64,000 nt of DNA from Muscardinus avellanarius (GCA_963383645.1 OY726578.1:19008092-19072091); one strand, 5' to 3'. Positions 21,982 through 33,261 are shown, counted from the stretch's first letter. The notes: generated from the sequence alone by a model not told the origin. A program made the numbers and translations.

Positions 21982-22212
21982 GAGCCGGGCGTGGTGGGCA
22001 CGCTTCGTCATCCCAGCATTCAGGAGGCTGAGACACGAGGATCGCGGTTTGCGGACAGCCTCGGCTACTTAGCGAGGCCCTCCGCAACTCAGGGAGACCC
22101 TGTTTCAAAATAAAGAATAAAAAATAGGGAAGAGGGTATAGCTCAGAGGTCAAATGCCCCTGGGTTCCATCCCCAGATCTGCAAAAAAAAAAAAAAAAGA
22201 AAAAAAAGAAAA
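21982..22212 (+). mobile_element. young B1-dID SINE
   Basis: Complete long-subfamily dimer with A/AAAAG tail. GAAAAACTACAGT before (about 21969) and GAAAAACTATACT after form a likely duplication. Confidence 0.93.
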
Positions 22213-22367
22213 GAAAAACTATACTTAGTTCTTCAGATAGATGGAAAAACCAAGGATGGCTGCAGGGTCTGCATCGAGAGACACTGGCTTGAAATGACAG
22301 TGGAGCAGCGTCAGCCGCAGAGTTCCATTATTGTGCAACGTGTGCACGTTATAATAAAACGCCACCT
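22213..22367. other. unique DNA
   Basis: Short single-copy spacer. Confidence 0.3.
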
Positions 22368-22496
22368 GCCGGGCGTGGTGGCGCACGCTTGGAATCCCCG
22401 CGCTTGGGAGGCGGGGACGGGGGGATCGCGCAGGTTCTGAGCCAGCCTCAGCTACTTAGTGAGACCCTGTTTCCAATATACATACATACATATACA

Positions 22497-22545
<49 letters not shown>

Positions 22546-22612
22546 GGTCTGGGAGTGTAGCCCAGAGGTAGAAGGATTTCCAGGAACCCCAGTACTACCC
22601 TCCCCCCAAAAA
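22368..22612 (+). mobile_element. young B1-dID SINE with (TA)n linker
   Basis: Short-subfamily dimer. The linker between monomers carries ATACATACATAT and about 20 TA units at 22499-22541. Confidence 0.93.
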
Positions 22613-23193
22613 AGCCACTAACTCCATTAAAAGTCAATGCGTGCATGATACACAAATGCAGCTTACCCACTCTATTCTTTCAGGCTATCTATACATATCT
22701 GTTGTAGATTCGATTTTAGAATTCCTAGGTTTTTGCATATTATTTTCAAGAAGTTCATGGATAAAGTAGATTGTTGTGTTGGAATCATCACTTTTATAGA
22801 TAAAAAATGGAATATTGGTAGTTTCAGCTGGTCCAACCTGATACTCAAGTACTTATATCTGCAAAGAAAAAATGAGAAAGCACTGGAGGTAACAGATGCA
22901 CCTGGGTCCCGCCCTGAACTTTACCCGCGTTTAGGCTTCTTTCTCTCCAACTCAGCGGAGGTCACAGGCACCTTGGATCCAGCAGCTCTGGACTCAGCTC
23001 TTCATGTCTTGTCCCTCCCAGCAGTGTCCCCAATCCCTCTGGCTCCCTGCCGTCAGTCCCATGCAGAAGCCAGAAGCCGAGCTGTCACAGCAGGGACGGT
23101 CCTCAGACCCTGCCCAATGTTTTCTGTCTCTTTCTCATATGTGTAACGATACATATATATGTATATTGTATTTATGAAATACATATATATCTT
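22613..23193. other. unique DNA, nothing recognised
   Basis: AT-rich to 22870, then GC-richer. No repeat or coding evidence. Confidence 0.4.
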
Positions 23194-23395
23194 GTTGTGT
23201 GGTACTGGGGACTGGACTCAGGGGCATTTTACCTCTGAGCTATACCCTCAGCCCTATTTTACTTTTATTTTGAAATAGGGTCTCACTAGGTTGATGAGAG
23301 AGGCTCGCTACGTGCTGAGGCTGTCCTCAAACCCTCAAGCCTCCTGTCTTAGCCTCCCAAGTACTGGGCTTACAAGTGTGTGCCAGCACACCAGG
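23194..23395 (-). mobile_element. B1-dID SINE
   Basis: GTGGTACTGGGGACTGGACT to GTGTGTGCCAGCACACC; moderately diverged. Confidence 0.87.
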
Positions 23396-23499
23396 ATGCA
23401 TATATCTTTAAATGTCCTTTTCATTCCTAGAACCTATTATGGTCTCCATCTTCATTTTCTCCTGAACACATTTCACATAAAGTGCTTTTTCATGTCCTG

Positions 23500-23599
23500 A
23501 GGTTTTTTTTTTTGGTGGTACTGGGGTTCCTGGAAACCCTTTTCCAGGCTATACTCCCAGACCTATTTTATATTTTTATTTGGAAACAGGGTCTCTTTT
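23500..23599 (-). mobile_element. B1-dID SINE, ID half plus linker only
   Basis: Stops in GGAAACAGGGTCTCTT, where a second SINE begins. The fragment at 23889-23928 may be its displaced B1 end. Confidence 0.82.
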
Positions 23600-23600
23600 T

Positions 23601-23797
23601 TTTGTGTGTGTGGTGGTACTGGGGTTCCTGGAAGCCCTTCTACCTCTGGGCTACACTCCCAGACCTATTTTTACATTTTCATTTGGAAACAGGGTCTCCT
23701 AAGCCAGCGCACGCAGCTGGCTTCGAACCTGCGCGATCCTCCTGTCTCTGCTTCCCAAGCGCGGGGATTACAAGCGTGCGCCACCACGCCCGGCTCT
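23601..23797 (-). mobile_element. young B1-dID SINE
   Basis: Short-subfamily dimer with intact CpGs (GCGCGATCC, AGCGCGGGG, GTGCGCCACCACGCCCGG). Its B1 part carries an ACGCA-type insertion also seen in the copy at 29152. Confidence 0.94.
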
Positions 23798-23888
23798 ATC
23801 CTGAGTTATTTTACAAATGATGGAGGGACATGGAGCGAACCTCTGAACTGGTCATTCTCTTCTCTCTCTCCTTTTGGTCCATTCCCTA

Positions 23889-23928
23889 AGACCCGGGGTT
23901 ATAAGCGTGCACCACCACGCCCGGCTCG
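23889..23928 (-). mobile_element. SINE B1 end fragment
   Basis: GGGGTTATAAGCGTGCACCA and CGCCCGGCTC only, about 40 bp. Confidence 0.65.
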
Positions 23929-24080
23929 CAAAGCAAAATTTCAAAGTGCAAATCTAAACACAGTGTCCTCCTTATCAAATCCACCGGTGACCAGCGAAAC
24001 CCACAGCCCATTCTGCTCTCCACTGCGGCCCTCTGCGACCCACTCCCAGGTGCCCTCTGCCATCGTGTACCACCCTGTCT

Positions 24081-24170
24081 GTGCAGCCCACCCTCCCGCT
24101 GCCCTCCCTCCCGCTCCCCACCCTCGTGTTCCCCTCCCTCCCTCCCGCTGCCCTCCCTCCCGCTCCCCTT
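24081..24170. repeat. C/T-rich tract with 28-bp direct repeat
   Basis: An identical 28-bp CCTCCCGCTG-led unit occurs at 24092-24119 and 24141-24168, in a stretch almost wholly pyrimidine. Confidence 0.85.
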
Positions 24171-24556
24171 GTCCTGGGGCCAGACTTCATCTGCTCTCTC
24201 GGCCTTCAGTAAATGCTAGTCCAGCGCTCCCTGCCAGAAGGCCCGAGGGCGGATCTGTCGAAGCTGGGCTCCTGAGAATGCAGGAGCCTTTGTGCTCCAC
24301 GTGTATATAGGAACCTAGTGAGTAGCATAGATACAGGACGACTATATGAAATAAAAGACAGATCACATCTGCATGTAGTGAAGTTGCTGCAGTTCTGAGC
24401 TGAATGTTTATTATTAAGGAGAAAGTAACGTACACATGGCTGAAATTTTAATTTTTGTGCTTGATGTCCGTTATTTGTGTCACGTGGCATGAGATGTTTA
24501 TTTGGATTGTTCTGTATAATATCGTATATGAATTACAAATGGTATAGAATTCTATT
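24171..24556. other. unique DNA, nothing recognised
   Basis: Single-copy, AT-rich from 24300. Confidence 0.4.
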
Positions 24557-24570
24557 ACTTAAAAACAGTA

Positions 24571-24765
24571 GAAGCTGGGCATGGTGGCATTTGCCTATAA
24601 TCCCAGTACTTGGGAGGCTGAGATAGGAGGATTGAAGATTTGAGGCCAACCTCAGCAACTTAGTGAGACTCAGCAACCTAGCAAATAAAAATGGGACTGA
24701 GGGTGTATCTCAGAAGTTCCTGGGTTCATTCTCATTATTAAAATAAATAAACAAATAGATAAATG
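24571..24765 (+). mobile_element. B1-dID SINE, older
   Basis: GCTGGGCATGGTGGCATTTG to GTTCATTCTCATTATTAAAA. TTAAAAACAGTAGAA before and AATGAAAATAGTAGAG after suggest an eroded duplication. Confidence 0.87.
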
Positions 24766-24784
24766 AAAAATGAAAATAGTAGAG

Positions 24785-24920
24785 TTACCTGCTCACCCTC
24801 TGTAAATCTTTGTTTGTTCACCTGTAAAGTAGGAATAAAAACAGACATGCTTCAGAGGACTAGCAAAGCATTAGACGTGTGTGAACACACTCCATCGAGC
24901 GTGGGGCGTAGTGCAGATGT
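24785..24920 (+). mobile_element. MIR fragment
   Basis: TCTTTGTTTGTTCACCTGTA and AAAGTAGGAATAAAAACAG follow the MIR core. Confidence 0.55.
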
Positions 24921-25025
24921 AACAGACACAGCCACTGTTACCGCTGAGCTCTTGGTGTCAGAAACCGTGTGTGCCTCTTAGTCCTCTTAGTCAACATGTA
25001 CGCCTTCACAGGACAGCTCGCCTCT

Positions 25026-25031
25026 AGCTAT

Positions 25032-25070
<39 letters not shown>

Positions 25071-25248
25071 TGTGGTACTGAGGTTCCTGGAAGCCCTTCT
25101 ACCTCTGGGCTCCACTCCCAGACCTAATTTTTATATTTTCATTAGGAAACAGGGTCTCTTAAGCCAGCGCGGCTGGCTTTGAACCTGCGCCATCCTCCTG
25201 TCTCCACCTCCCAAGTGCGGGGATGACAAGCGTGCCCACCACGCCCGG
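25026..25248 (-). mobile_element. young B1-dID SINE with (TTTA)n tail
   Basis: CTAGCTATTTATTT (from 25024) and CTAGCCATTTATTT (from 25249) form the duplication. The tail is (TTTA)n at 25028-25071. Short subfamily. Confidence 0.94.
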
Positions 25249-25252
25249 CTAG

Positions 25253-26471
25253 CCATTTATTTTTTGATCGGGCCAGGAATCAAATCTAGGCCTTCCATGT
25301 GCCCGGCAGGCGCTCTGTCTGAGCTGGCCACCGAGGTGTCTGTAAAAACCACTTTGGACACCCCACCCGGATTTGGAACTGCCTCCTCGGTGTGCCTGCC
25401 CTCGGCCTTCTCCCCTTTGCTGGACCCCGCTCATGGCCCGCCTACCTCCTCCGCCCCAGCTAGACCCTACCTCGGCTTCCCCGGCGCCTGGCCCGCTCGC
25501 TCATCGCTCATCGGCCGCACCAGCCCTCCCGCGGTCTCAGAGGCTCTGACTTCCCACGGTCATTCCCAGGCGCCCCGCACACCCCGCCCCATGAGGAGGC
25601 GGCTTTCCATCACCCCTTGGGACTTGTGGGCTGCCACGCCTGGCATCGCTCTGCTTGCGGCCTGCGGGGGGGGGGCAGTCACCGCCGTCTCGTTTCTGCA
25701 TCTATCAGTGTAAGTCCCTTCATTAGCACTGCTTTTTTTTCATACATGTTTTTTAACTTTAAGAGGAAAACCGCATAGTTGATTGTCTCCGAAATGAAAG
25801 TATTGAATAAGCTGTTCGTTTATATTAAGCGTCGGTGACTATGAGATATTATGGACATGCAAAACTTATTTGAGATACTTTGATGTGAATAAGGGGAGAT
25901 CGAGGAAGCAAATTGGGTAATGAATATATTGCCTTGAAAGGTGTAACTTGAATTTAGCCTTGCTGCAGTGTGGAAAACTCTATTTGTCTCGTTTCGTGGC
26001 TCAGAACTATTGTTTGCATAAAGTTTAATTTACAAAGTCAGTAGCTGAAATAAGTGAGCGTTCGTGTGAGCTGGCGCGGCTGTTCTGGCTGGCATCGACC
26101 TGGTTGTGGTAGCCAGAGCCGCCGACGGCCGCTGCCCGCTCCGTGGATGACCTGAGGCCAGTGCTGCCTAGGGGTGCAGGGCTTTGAGCGGCTTTTGCGC
26201 CCTGATATTGTTTCCAAGCAGTCCTGGTTCCCTTGTCCTTGATATTATTTCACTGGAGGGGGAGAAGAGAGATAATGTCAGTTTAGTTGGTAATCTTTTA
26301 TCAAAATGTTTTTGATACAGAATATTAGAGTACTAGATCTCAAAGGACCGTAACAGTCTGCTAGCCCAGTATTTTCTGGTTTGGGTTCTAAACTATACCC
26401 TATGAGATGTTAGAAGATATTCCAGTGATAAGAAGAATTCTGATCAACATTCTTTATGGGCTTTTCTTTTC
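25253..26471. other. 1.2-kb unique block
   Basis: GC- and CpG-rich at 25370-25600, with a run of nine G at 25667-25675. Then AT-rich, CpG-poor sequence at 25730-26060 without repeats. Confidence 0.5.
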
Positions 26472-26544
26472 CAGTGCTGGGGACTGAACCTGGGCCTCGT
26501 ACATGGCAGGCAAGCCCTTTACCACTGAGCTGCACCCTCAGCCC
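26472..26544 (-). mobile_element. ID element, minus strand
   Basis: GTGCTGGGGACTGAACCTGG to TTACCACTGAGCTGCACCCT. A well-preserved free ID. Confidence 0.88.
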
Positions 26545-26883
26545 TCAGTGATAAAAGGATTCAATGGACCCAGTGAACGCTTGATGGCCAAGGTTAAAAA
26601 GTAGGCTTGGCAAGCTTTTTTTCTGCCGGAAATCTCAGTGCTTTAAATGTGCCAGAGCACTTTTATTAATCATATAGAGAGAAATTAAGTAGGCAGGGTC
26701 ACTCAACTATCTGAATTTTTAAAATAGGGGAAGTGGGGGAAGGGTACCAAGCATAGTCTGAATGTATGCCATTCTCAATATGTTCCACATAGAAATAAAA
26801 AATAAAAAAGTGGAACTCCTATTAACACTGACAAGAACAGTCCAGTAACAGTAGCAAGTCAGAAAGAGGCTCAAAACCATCGC
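26545..26883. other. unique DNA, nothing recognised
   Basis: AT-rich single-copy sequence. Confidence 0.4.
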
Positions 26884-26997
26884 AGGAGCCCATCACACCC
26901 GGAATCCTGGCCACTCAGGAAGCAGAGGCCAGAGGATCTTGGGATCTAGGCCAGCCTGGGCAACTTGGCAGACCCCATCTCAAAACAAAACAAAACC
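26884..26997 (+). mobile_element. monomeric B1-type SINE
   Basis: CACACCCGGAATCCTGGCCA, GGCCAGCCTGGGCAACTTGG and an AAAACAAAACAAAAC tail. No ID half. Confidence 0.8.
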
Positions 26998-27989
26998 CTA
27001 AGCCTCAACAAACAAAGCGACCCAGGTGCCTTTAGGTGTCGGGAAGAGTACAAGCTGGGGCTCTGCACTCGGCTCTGAGCCCCGCAGGCCGGGCCTCTGC
27101 TGTCTCCCGGCACCCTCTCTGCTTCCGCGCACCCTCTGCTGCGCACGGGTCCTCCTCCGAGAGCCTGCTCCGATCATCCTGTGGCCAGCATTCCCCACCC
27201 CACGCCTGCTCAGTGTTCTCCATGGCTCTCACCCCCCTCAGTGCTAACTGCGTCATCTCCTTATTTAATTTTTTAAATGATCTGTTTCCTCCTACCAGAA
27301 CTTTCCACACACTTACTTCTCTCTTATATCTCAGCATCTGCTTCAACAACTCTTTGTTGAAAGAGTTAACTGTCCTTGGGAGAAACCAGGAGAGCCTGAA
27401 TCATGGGGGTACACCTAAGGCTAGGAAGGAAGGTGCACGGCTCAGCCAGCTCCGTCCCCCGTGGGCCAGGGAGGGGACCCACAGAGCAGGGGCCCTCTAG
27501 GAAGTGTGGGGAGAGGAGGCTTTGAGCCATCTCCACAGTCAGTGTGGCAGTCCTGTCCTTGTGAGGCCTCAGGGTGGGAAGAAGCAGGAGGAATAGAGAA
27601 GATGCCCTGCCCCGCCTCCTCCTGGAGTCGCAGCCAGTGTCCAGGAAGGACTGGGGCAGCCCTGGTCCTGTGTCCAGAGCTGAGTTGGCCTGGAGCCTAG
27701 AAGCACCCGCCTGTTGTTCTCCAAGCACCGACATGCTGGGTGCCCGGTCGTGCCCCGCGAGTCATCGAGGGAGCAGATTCATTTCTGGCAAACTCTCTGC
27801 AGAAAAAGATTTAGTCCGCTGCCCTGTTTCACAAAGCTTCTTCATTTGGTTTATGGATTTTGCTCTTTTCCCTTTATTTCCAGATCCCCATGTTACAATG
27901 AGTTCCCTTGTTTGTCTGTCAGAACATGATAGGAGGCTAGGTTGAAGACATTCCTGATACTGCTACTTCTTGCGCTGAAGAAATAGAAC
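26998..27989. other. 1-kb unique block
   Basis: Several overlapping frames of 66-154 codons on both strands, none with a recognisable domain. No repeats except possible L2 erosion near 27280-27360. Confidence 0.45.
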
Positions 27990-28018
27990 TGTTTTGTTTT
28001 GTTTTGTTTTGTTTTGCT
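27990..28018. repeat. (GTTTT)n microsatellite
   Basis: About five GTTTT units in a row. Confidence 0.9.
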
Positions 28019-28409
28019 TTAGCCCGCCTCCTAATTATTTATCAGGCTTATTAGGGTTACTTTCTGCTATCATATATTTATTAGAAAGAAATAGGGGAAG
28101 AATTTTAACTTTATTCCTTTCTAGATGGGTAAAATACACTACTGTTCCATTAGCTAAACAGAATGGATCTAGTAATGTCCTGGAGAGTCCTTTCAAAAGT
28201 TGTCCCCTTAACTACTAAATGTCCTGGCACAGAATCACAAACGCCAGTTTTTCTAGCCCTTGCGCTCTTGCTCCATAAAAGCCAGTTGTTGAGAGGCGTG
28301 GTGTGTCTGCGAGGTTTTGCTCTAGGGCATGCGTTGCCCTGAGCAAACACAAGCTCCACTAGCTCCTACTCAGTTATTACAGCTCACATCTGCTCCTGTC
28401 TTCTCTCAG
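28019..28409. other. unique DNA upstream of the exon-like segment
   Basis: No repeats recognised; ends in a pyrimidine tract TGCTCCTGTCTTCTCTCAG. Confidence 0.4.
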
Positions 28410-28465
28410 AAGCGCTCATCCAGGAGAACATGAAGATATCAGAATTGCGGAAAGACTTTTTCCCA
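28410..28465 (+). other. candidate small exon (splice-site bracketed)
   Basis: A pyrimidine-rich stretch ending CTCTCAG precedes this 56-bp segment, and CCCA|GTAAGTGCAG, a near-consensus donor, follows it. One frame is open: after two bases it reads ALIQENMKISELRKDFFP. I do not recognise this peptide. Such a pair of sites can arise by chance in 64 kb, so this is a hypothesis. Two of three frames are open, which weakens the coding argument. Confidence 0.22.
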
Positions 28466-29141
28466 GTAAGTGCAGAAGCAGTCAATTTGTCGGAGCAGAG
28501 AGGGGCTGGGGCTGAAAACTGGCTTCCACCTCAGCTGCCAGACAGTGCCTCCTCTGCCCTTCTCCCCTCTCCCTGCCATCTCCTCTGAGAGGAATCACGT
28601 GACCGTGTCACCACGGGTTTTAACGCCAAATATCTAAGTGTCTTTAAAATGCAGCACAACACTTTTAAAGGCAAACAGCGAAGTCGTTTCATCTGACATT
28701 TCCATTATAGCTGCTCTTAGTGGATTCTAGACATCATACATAAATGCAGCTCGCCGGTTCTTCTTTTGAAAAAAAACCAGGATGCAAACCATCGAGCTGT
28801 CTCCTCGTATTTGATGCTTCACCCGATGAACACGCAACACCTTTTCCCCCTTGGAAGTGTGGTTTGACCTAAGGATGCCCGCGGTGGTCTGTCCTGGATT
28901 TCTCTGGCTGTGTGCATTATAGGTTAGAGACACATCCACTTCTCACAGTTGGGTGACACACCTGCGTATTTCTCAGCTAACATCCATGACTCTGCCATCT
29001 CCTGGACTCTGACTGGAGAACATGCAGTGTTAAGTGGCTCTCATGATTGTGGTCACTGTCAAGTTGTCTTATGTAGAAATGAAAATTGTCTTCTCAAACT
29101 TGGTTTTGCACCTGAAAGAGTTTTATCATTACATTTAGTAA
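28466..29141. other. unique DNA, nothing recognised
   Basis: Repeat-free single-copy sequence after the exon-like segment. Confidence 0.4.
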
Positions 29142-29151
29142 TGATTAATAC

Positions 29152-29342
29152 TTTTTTTTGGTGGTACTGGGGTTCCTGGAAGCCCTCCTACCTCCGGGCT
29201 ACACTCCCAGACCTATTTTTACATTTTTATTTGGAAACAGGGTCTCCTAAACCAGCGCGTGCGGCTGACTTCGAACCTACACGATCCTCCTGTCTCTGCC
29301 TCCCAAGCGCGGGGATTACAAGCGTGCGCCACCACGCCCAGC
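29152..29342 (-). mobile_element. young B1-dID SINE with duplication
   Basis: TGATTAATAC flanks it at 29142-29151 and 29343-29352. Short subfamily with a GCGTGCGG insertion in the B1 part. Confidence 0.94.
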
Positions 29343-29399
29343 TGATTAATACACTTTATTATTAATACATGTACTTATTAATGTACTAATATACTTATG

Positions 29400-29560
29400 T
29401 TTTAATTAAATATTTAATGGATACCTGCTATGGGCTAGGGATGATGTTTCATGAATTGAATAGGAGCCCTAGAGATCTCACAGTCCAGAGACAAGGGCTG
29501 ATGGGTAACCAGAGAAATCTCGAGCTTCAGCAATCACAGACCACTGTGAAAGACCACGGC
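29400..29560 (+). mobile_element. ancient MIR/L2-class remnant
   Basis: TAATGGATACCTGCTATGGGC and TAGAGATCTCACAGTCCAGA fit the same old mammalian pattern seen at 32510-32830. Confidence 0.4.
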
Positions 29561-29789
29561 GCGTCCGTGGCACACGGTCACCCTCTTACCAGCTGACTCC
29601 CTGGTAGAGAGCCAGTGCCCGAAGCTGCCTGCCTGTACCCGAGCTTCCAAGACCCCCTTATGTACCTGTCTGAGAAACTCACTCCGAGGCAGAAACGAGG
29701 CACCAGATAGGCACATGCTTGCTCTGACCGTGCCTTACGCAGCTCCTCGGGAATGGAGGTCTCTCTGCCTTCACCCACTCACGTATTTC

Positions 29790-30060
29790 TGTGTCTTGTG
29801 TGCCCACCAACTTTGCCATTCTTCAGCGATCTGATTTTTCATCAGCTAAGAAGTATGCTTGTTTCCTCCTGGTTGTTTTGATTTGCGTATCTTTTATCAC
29901 GAGTGAATTCCAGCGTCTATTCATGTACTTGTTAGTCTTCTATAAGTTGTTAACTCATTTTGGGGAGCCAGGGTCGCTGTTCTGTTGATGTTAAGACATT
30001 GTTCGTATCCTCTGTGGTTCAAGTTGCTTGCTAGTTTTAGGCACTGCCAATATCCTCTCT
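29790..30060 (-). mobile_element. old L1 3' fragment
   Basis: GGTTGTTTTGATTTGCGTAT then TTCATGTACTTGTTAGTCTT matches the reverse of the L1 3' region. Confidence 0.55.
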
Positions 30061-30807
30061 TACTGCCATCTTTGTTCTAAGTTTGTGTAATTATGTATAT
30101 GTTTTTGTTAATGAGTGTGAAATTTAAATGTAAAAGTATTAACACTAGCAAAAAGATATGTAGGTCTCATAATCTAATACACTTGAGATAAAGCTGGATA
30201 ATTATTGGCCCTGCCCCCCAAGTAGTATGTCTTTGCCATTGTACAATTTGAATGTTTCTTCTGCTGGTAAACGGAGAAAAAGCCTTAAAAACACATGTAA
30301 AATCCTGAAAATAGATATTTGCTCGTCGTGGATGCATGAGAGGACCCCTTATAACGTGAAATGTCATTGTTCAACCTGCGCACTTTCCACCTTCGCTCAC
30401 GTTTCCAAGGTCGTTTCATTCCGAGCCGAGCACGTCTGTGTAGAAGGACCGGATCCACGGGCATTGCTGAGCAGTGTCTCGTACACTCGGGTACTGACCA
30501 AGCAGACATAGTATGTTTATAAAATTATATTTGGTTTCTATCAACGCGGGTAGGAGAGAGAGGACTAAGAAAAGAGTAGAAAGGGCAAGCATTTTATTCT
30601 TCAGGAGGGATTTGAGAGACCTCCTGCTCCGTAGTTTTTGATTGGTGTAGAGAGAGGGGGTAGAATGTATCTAAGGACAGCGGTGGTCAAACCCGGTGTG
30701 AGATTAGTTTTTAGATCTTTGGGAAAGTTAATCACCTTTCTGCCTTAACCTTTGTGTGAATCGCTTTCTCTTCCCTGTCAGCCTATGAGTACGTTATGGT
30801 AATGGCG
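30061..30807. other. unique DNA, nothing recognised
   Basis: AT-rich single-copy sequence; frames of 66-94 codons only. Confidence 0.4.
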
Positions 30808-30985
30808 ATCGAAGCCAGGTGCATTCTGAGCTACCCCCATCCCTATTTTCTGTTTTATTCTGAAACAGGGTTTCTCTACATTGACGAGGGTCTCTCTAAG
30901 TTGCTGGGGCTGGTTTTGAACCTCTAATCCTCCTGAGTCGGCCTCCCAAGTACTAGAATTACAGGTGTGCACCACCACGCCCTGC
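30808..30985 (-). mobile_element. B1-dID SINE, ID half truncated
   Basis: Begins within the ID monomer (AGGTGCATTCTGAGCTACCC) and has a complete B1 monomer. Confidence 0.85.
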
Positions 30986-31002
30986 ATGTGTTTCTTGTTG
31001 TT

Positions 31003-31166
31003 GTGGTGGTGGTGGTGGTGGTGCTGGAGATTCAACCCAGGGCTGTTCTACTACTTCTGAGTGACACCCTCAGCCCTATTTTATTTACTCGGGTCTCTCT
31101 AAGTCACCGTGTGCTGGCCTCAGACCTGCGATCCTCCTGCCTCAGCCTCCCAAGCATTGGGCCTGC
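31003..31166 (-). mobile_element. B1-dID SINE with (GGT)n tail
   Basis: About six GGT units at 31003-31020 stand where the T-tail would be. The B1 5' end is truncated. Confidence 0.84.
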
Positions 31167-31502
31167 CCCGGGCTCAGGTGTGGTCTGGGTTTGTCACTAG
31201 ATGTGGTGTTTCTAGTGCATCTGTCCTGGAGAAGGTGGAGGGAGAAGGTCTCTATACAGCGGCAGCCAAGGCCCTGCCTCCTCTGGCCCTCAGGCCGGCC
31301 CCTGGGCCAGCCATCCGCCTCCCACACGCCAGGCTTTGCTTTGAGCTCCCTCTTGGGTTCTGGTGCCCAGGGGATTCTAGCACGTGATTATAACTGATAT
31401 TAATATGTGTTTTAGTGGGGAGGGGTCCGCACAGAGGCTCCAGATGTTCTTCAACCATTACAGTAGATCTGTGCTTCCTCAGAGCTGATTTTCCAAGAGG
31501 TT
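31167..31502. other. unique DNA, nothing recognised
   Basis: GC-moderate single-copy sequence. Confidence 0.4.
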
Positions 31503-31515
31503 TTGATTGACTTCT

Positions 31516-31765
31516 TTTTTTTTTTAATTTAATCTTTTTTTTTTTTTTTTTTTTTTTTTGCAGTACTGGGGATGGAACCCAGGGGCATTCTACCTCCGAG
31601 CTACACCCCAGCCCTATTTTATATTGTTTATTTTGAGGCAGGGTGTCACTGAGTTGCAAAGGGCCTCGCTAAGTAGCTGAGGCTGTTCGCGAACCCAGAT
31701 CCTCCTGTCTCAGCCTCCCAAATACTGGGATGACAAGGGTGTGCCGCCCCCCCCGCCCCCCGGCG
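31516..31765 (-). mobile_element. young B1-dID SINE with exact 13-bp duplication
   Basis: TTGATTGACTTCT lies at 31503-31515 and 31766-31778. A long T-tail (about 31536-31559) shows recent arrival; a C-run has formed at the B1 end. Confidence 0.95.
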
Positions 31766-31778
31766 TTGATTGACTTCT

Positions 31779-32509
31779 ATTTTGTCAAATCCAAAGGATT
31801 TCTTCCAGCTTTCTCTCCACTGAACGTTTTCCGCACCACTCTGTATTCCTGAATAAGCGCTCCTTTTGAAACGCGTTTCTTCCTTGACTTTTCTGATTCT
31901 GTTCATTTATTTTTAGTTATAGGCGCACTCATTGTTAGAGACAAGGGCGCACCGCGTTGCAGGCTGGTCTGGATGCCCTTCCACCAGCCTCTTGGGCGGC
32001 CAGGACGCTCGGCACTGCCCCCTCTGGCTCTCCTGGTCCTCTTACTCTGGGCCATTTTCACACCCACCCCAGGCTTTCCAAACACAGCCACTCACCGCGT
32101 GATGTGTTCCAGGTCTCCCTTCTTTTCCATTCATCCTCTCTTTGTGGGGTTCTGCACTTTCATGCTAGTGATTATTACCGTCAGCACATTTCTAGCCTCA
32201 CCCCTTCCTTTCCTGATATATTTAGACCTGCTGGACACAACGTTCAGGTGTCTGAGACTAAGGCTCCTAATATCTAAGATGGACTCACTACTTTCTGTTC
32301 AAAACTCATGTCTCTCCACAAATCCCTCACATCCCATAAAGATCTAAACACTGACCTGGTCATTCAGAGAGGAAACCTGGCGTCTCATGCTAGGCCCCTT
32401 CTCTCCTACAGCCCGCGCCCTGGTTAGACACCAGGACTCAATGATTCATCTCCTAAGTATTTATGAGATCAATCTTCTCTCCTTATTCCTACCGCCATAT
32501 GCAATTAAG
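31779..32509. other. unique DNA, possible eroded L2
   Basis: Pyrimidine-rich text at 32040-32340 is reminiscent of L2, but I cannot align it. No gene. Confidence 0.35.
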
Positions 32510-32830
32510 TACTCGTTATTAATGAATACTGGATACCTACTGTGTGCCTATATCCACATGCACCTACTATGTACCCATATACAGATGCATACTGGCTACC
32601 TCCTGTGTGCCCGTATCCAAATACATACTGGATACCTACTATGTGCCTATATACAAAAACAGACTGGGCACCTGCGTGCCAGGCGCTCGGGTTATCGTTG
32701 TGGCCAAGACAGCAATGTCCCCGCCTCCGGGGGCTCCGTCTGCATGGAGGAGACAGCGCGCAGAGGTTGGGACGTGGATTGGAGGGGATTCGCCACGTCA
32801 CTGCAGTGGCATCGCCTGTCACCTCGTGCT
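32510..32830 (+). mobile_element. ancient MIR/L2-class repeat with internal amplification
   Basis: Starts with the 'TACTGGATACCTACTGTGTGCC' type motif and ends with GTGCCAGGCGCTCGGGTTAT. The first motif has multiplied: copies begin at about 32527, 32590 and 32626, with a shortened one near 32560. Confidence 0.5.
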
Positions 32831-33070
32831 GATTTCAGTGACTTGCAGGCATAGTTTTGGAATGGGAATAAAATATGTCTCGAAGATGCCACCTGTAATC
32901 AAAATTGAATGCCAGAAATGCCACGCTATGTCAGTTTCTCTGAGGTTTAGGTGTGCCAAACATAAATACACGTAAATTCGAAGTCCAAATGCTTATTTCC
33001 ATTATGTTATTGAAATGAATTTCTTTAGAGGACATTTGATAACATAGATTATTAATATAGTTGCTTTATT

Positions 33071-33255
33071 TTCAGTACTGGGATGGAACCCAGGGGCATT
33101 CTACCTCCAAGCTACATCCCCAGCCCCATTTGTTTATTCTTCATTATGAAACGAGGTCTCACTAAGTTGTGGAATGCCTGCTAAGTGGCTGAGGCTGTTC
33201 GTGAACCCCTGATCCTCCTGTCTCAGCCTCACAAATACTGGGCTTACAAGTATGT
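33071..33255 (-). mobile_element. B1-dID SINE, B1 end truncated by next copy
   Basis: CAGTACTGGGATGGAACCCA to CTGGGCTTACAAGTATG, followed at once by another SINE. Confidence 0.87.
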
Positions 33256-33261
33256 CCATGT

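Noticed and set aside
23606..24310. 234-codon plus-strand frame
   Set aside because: Its first third is SINE in antisense and the remainder is pyrimidine-rich unique DNA; no domain is visible.
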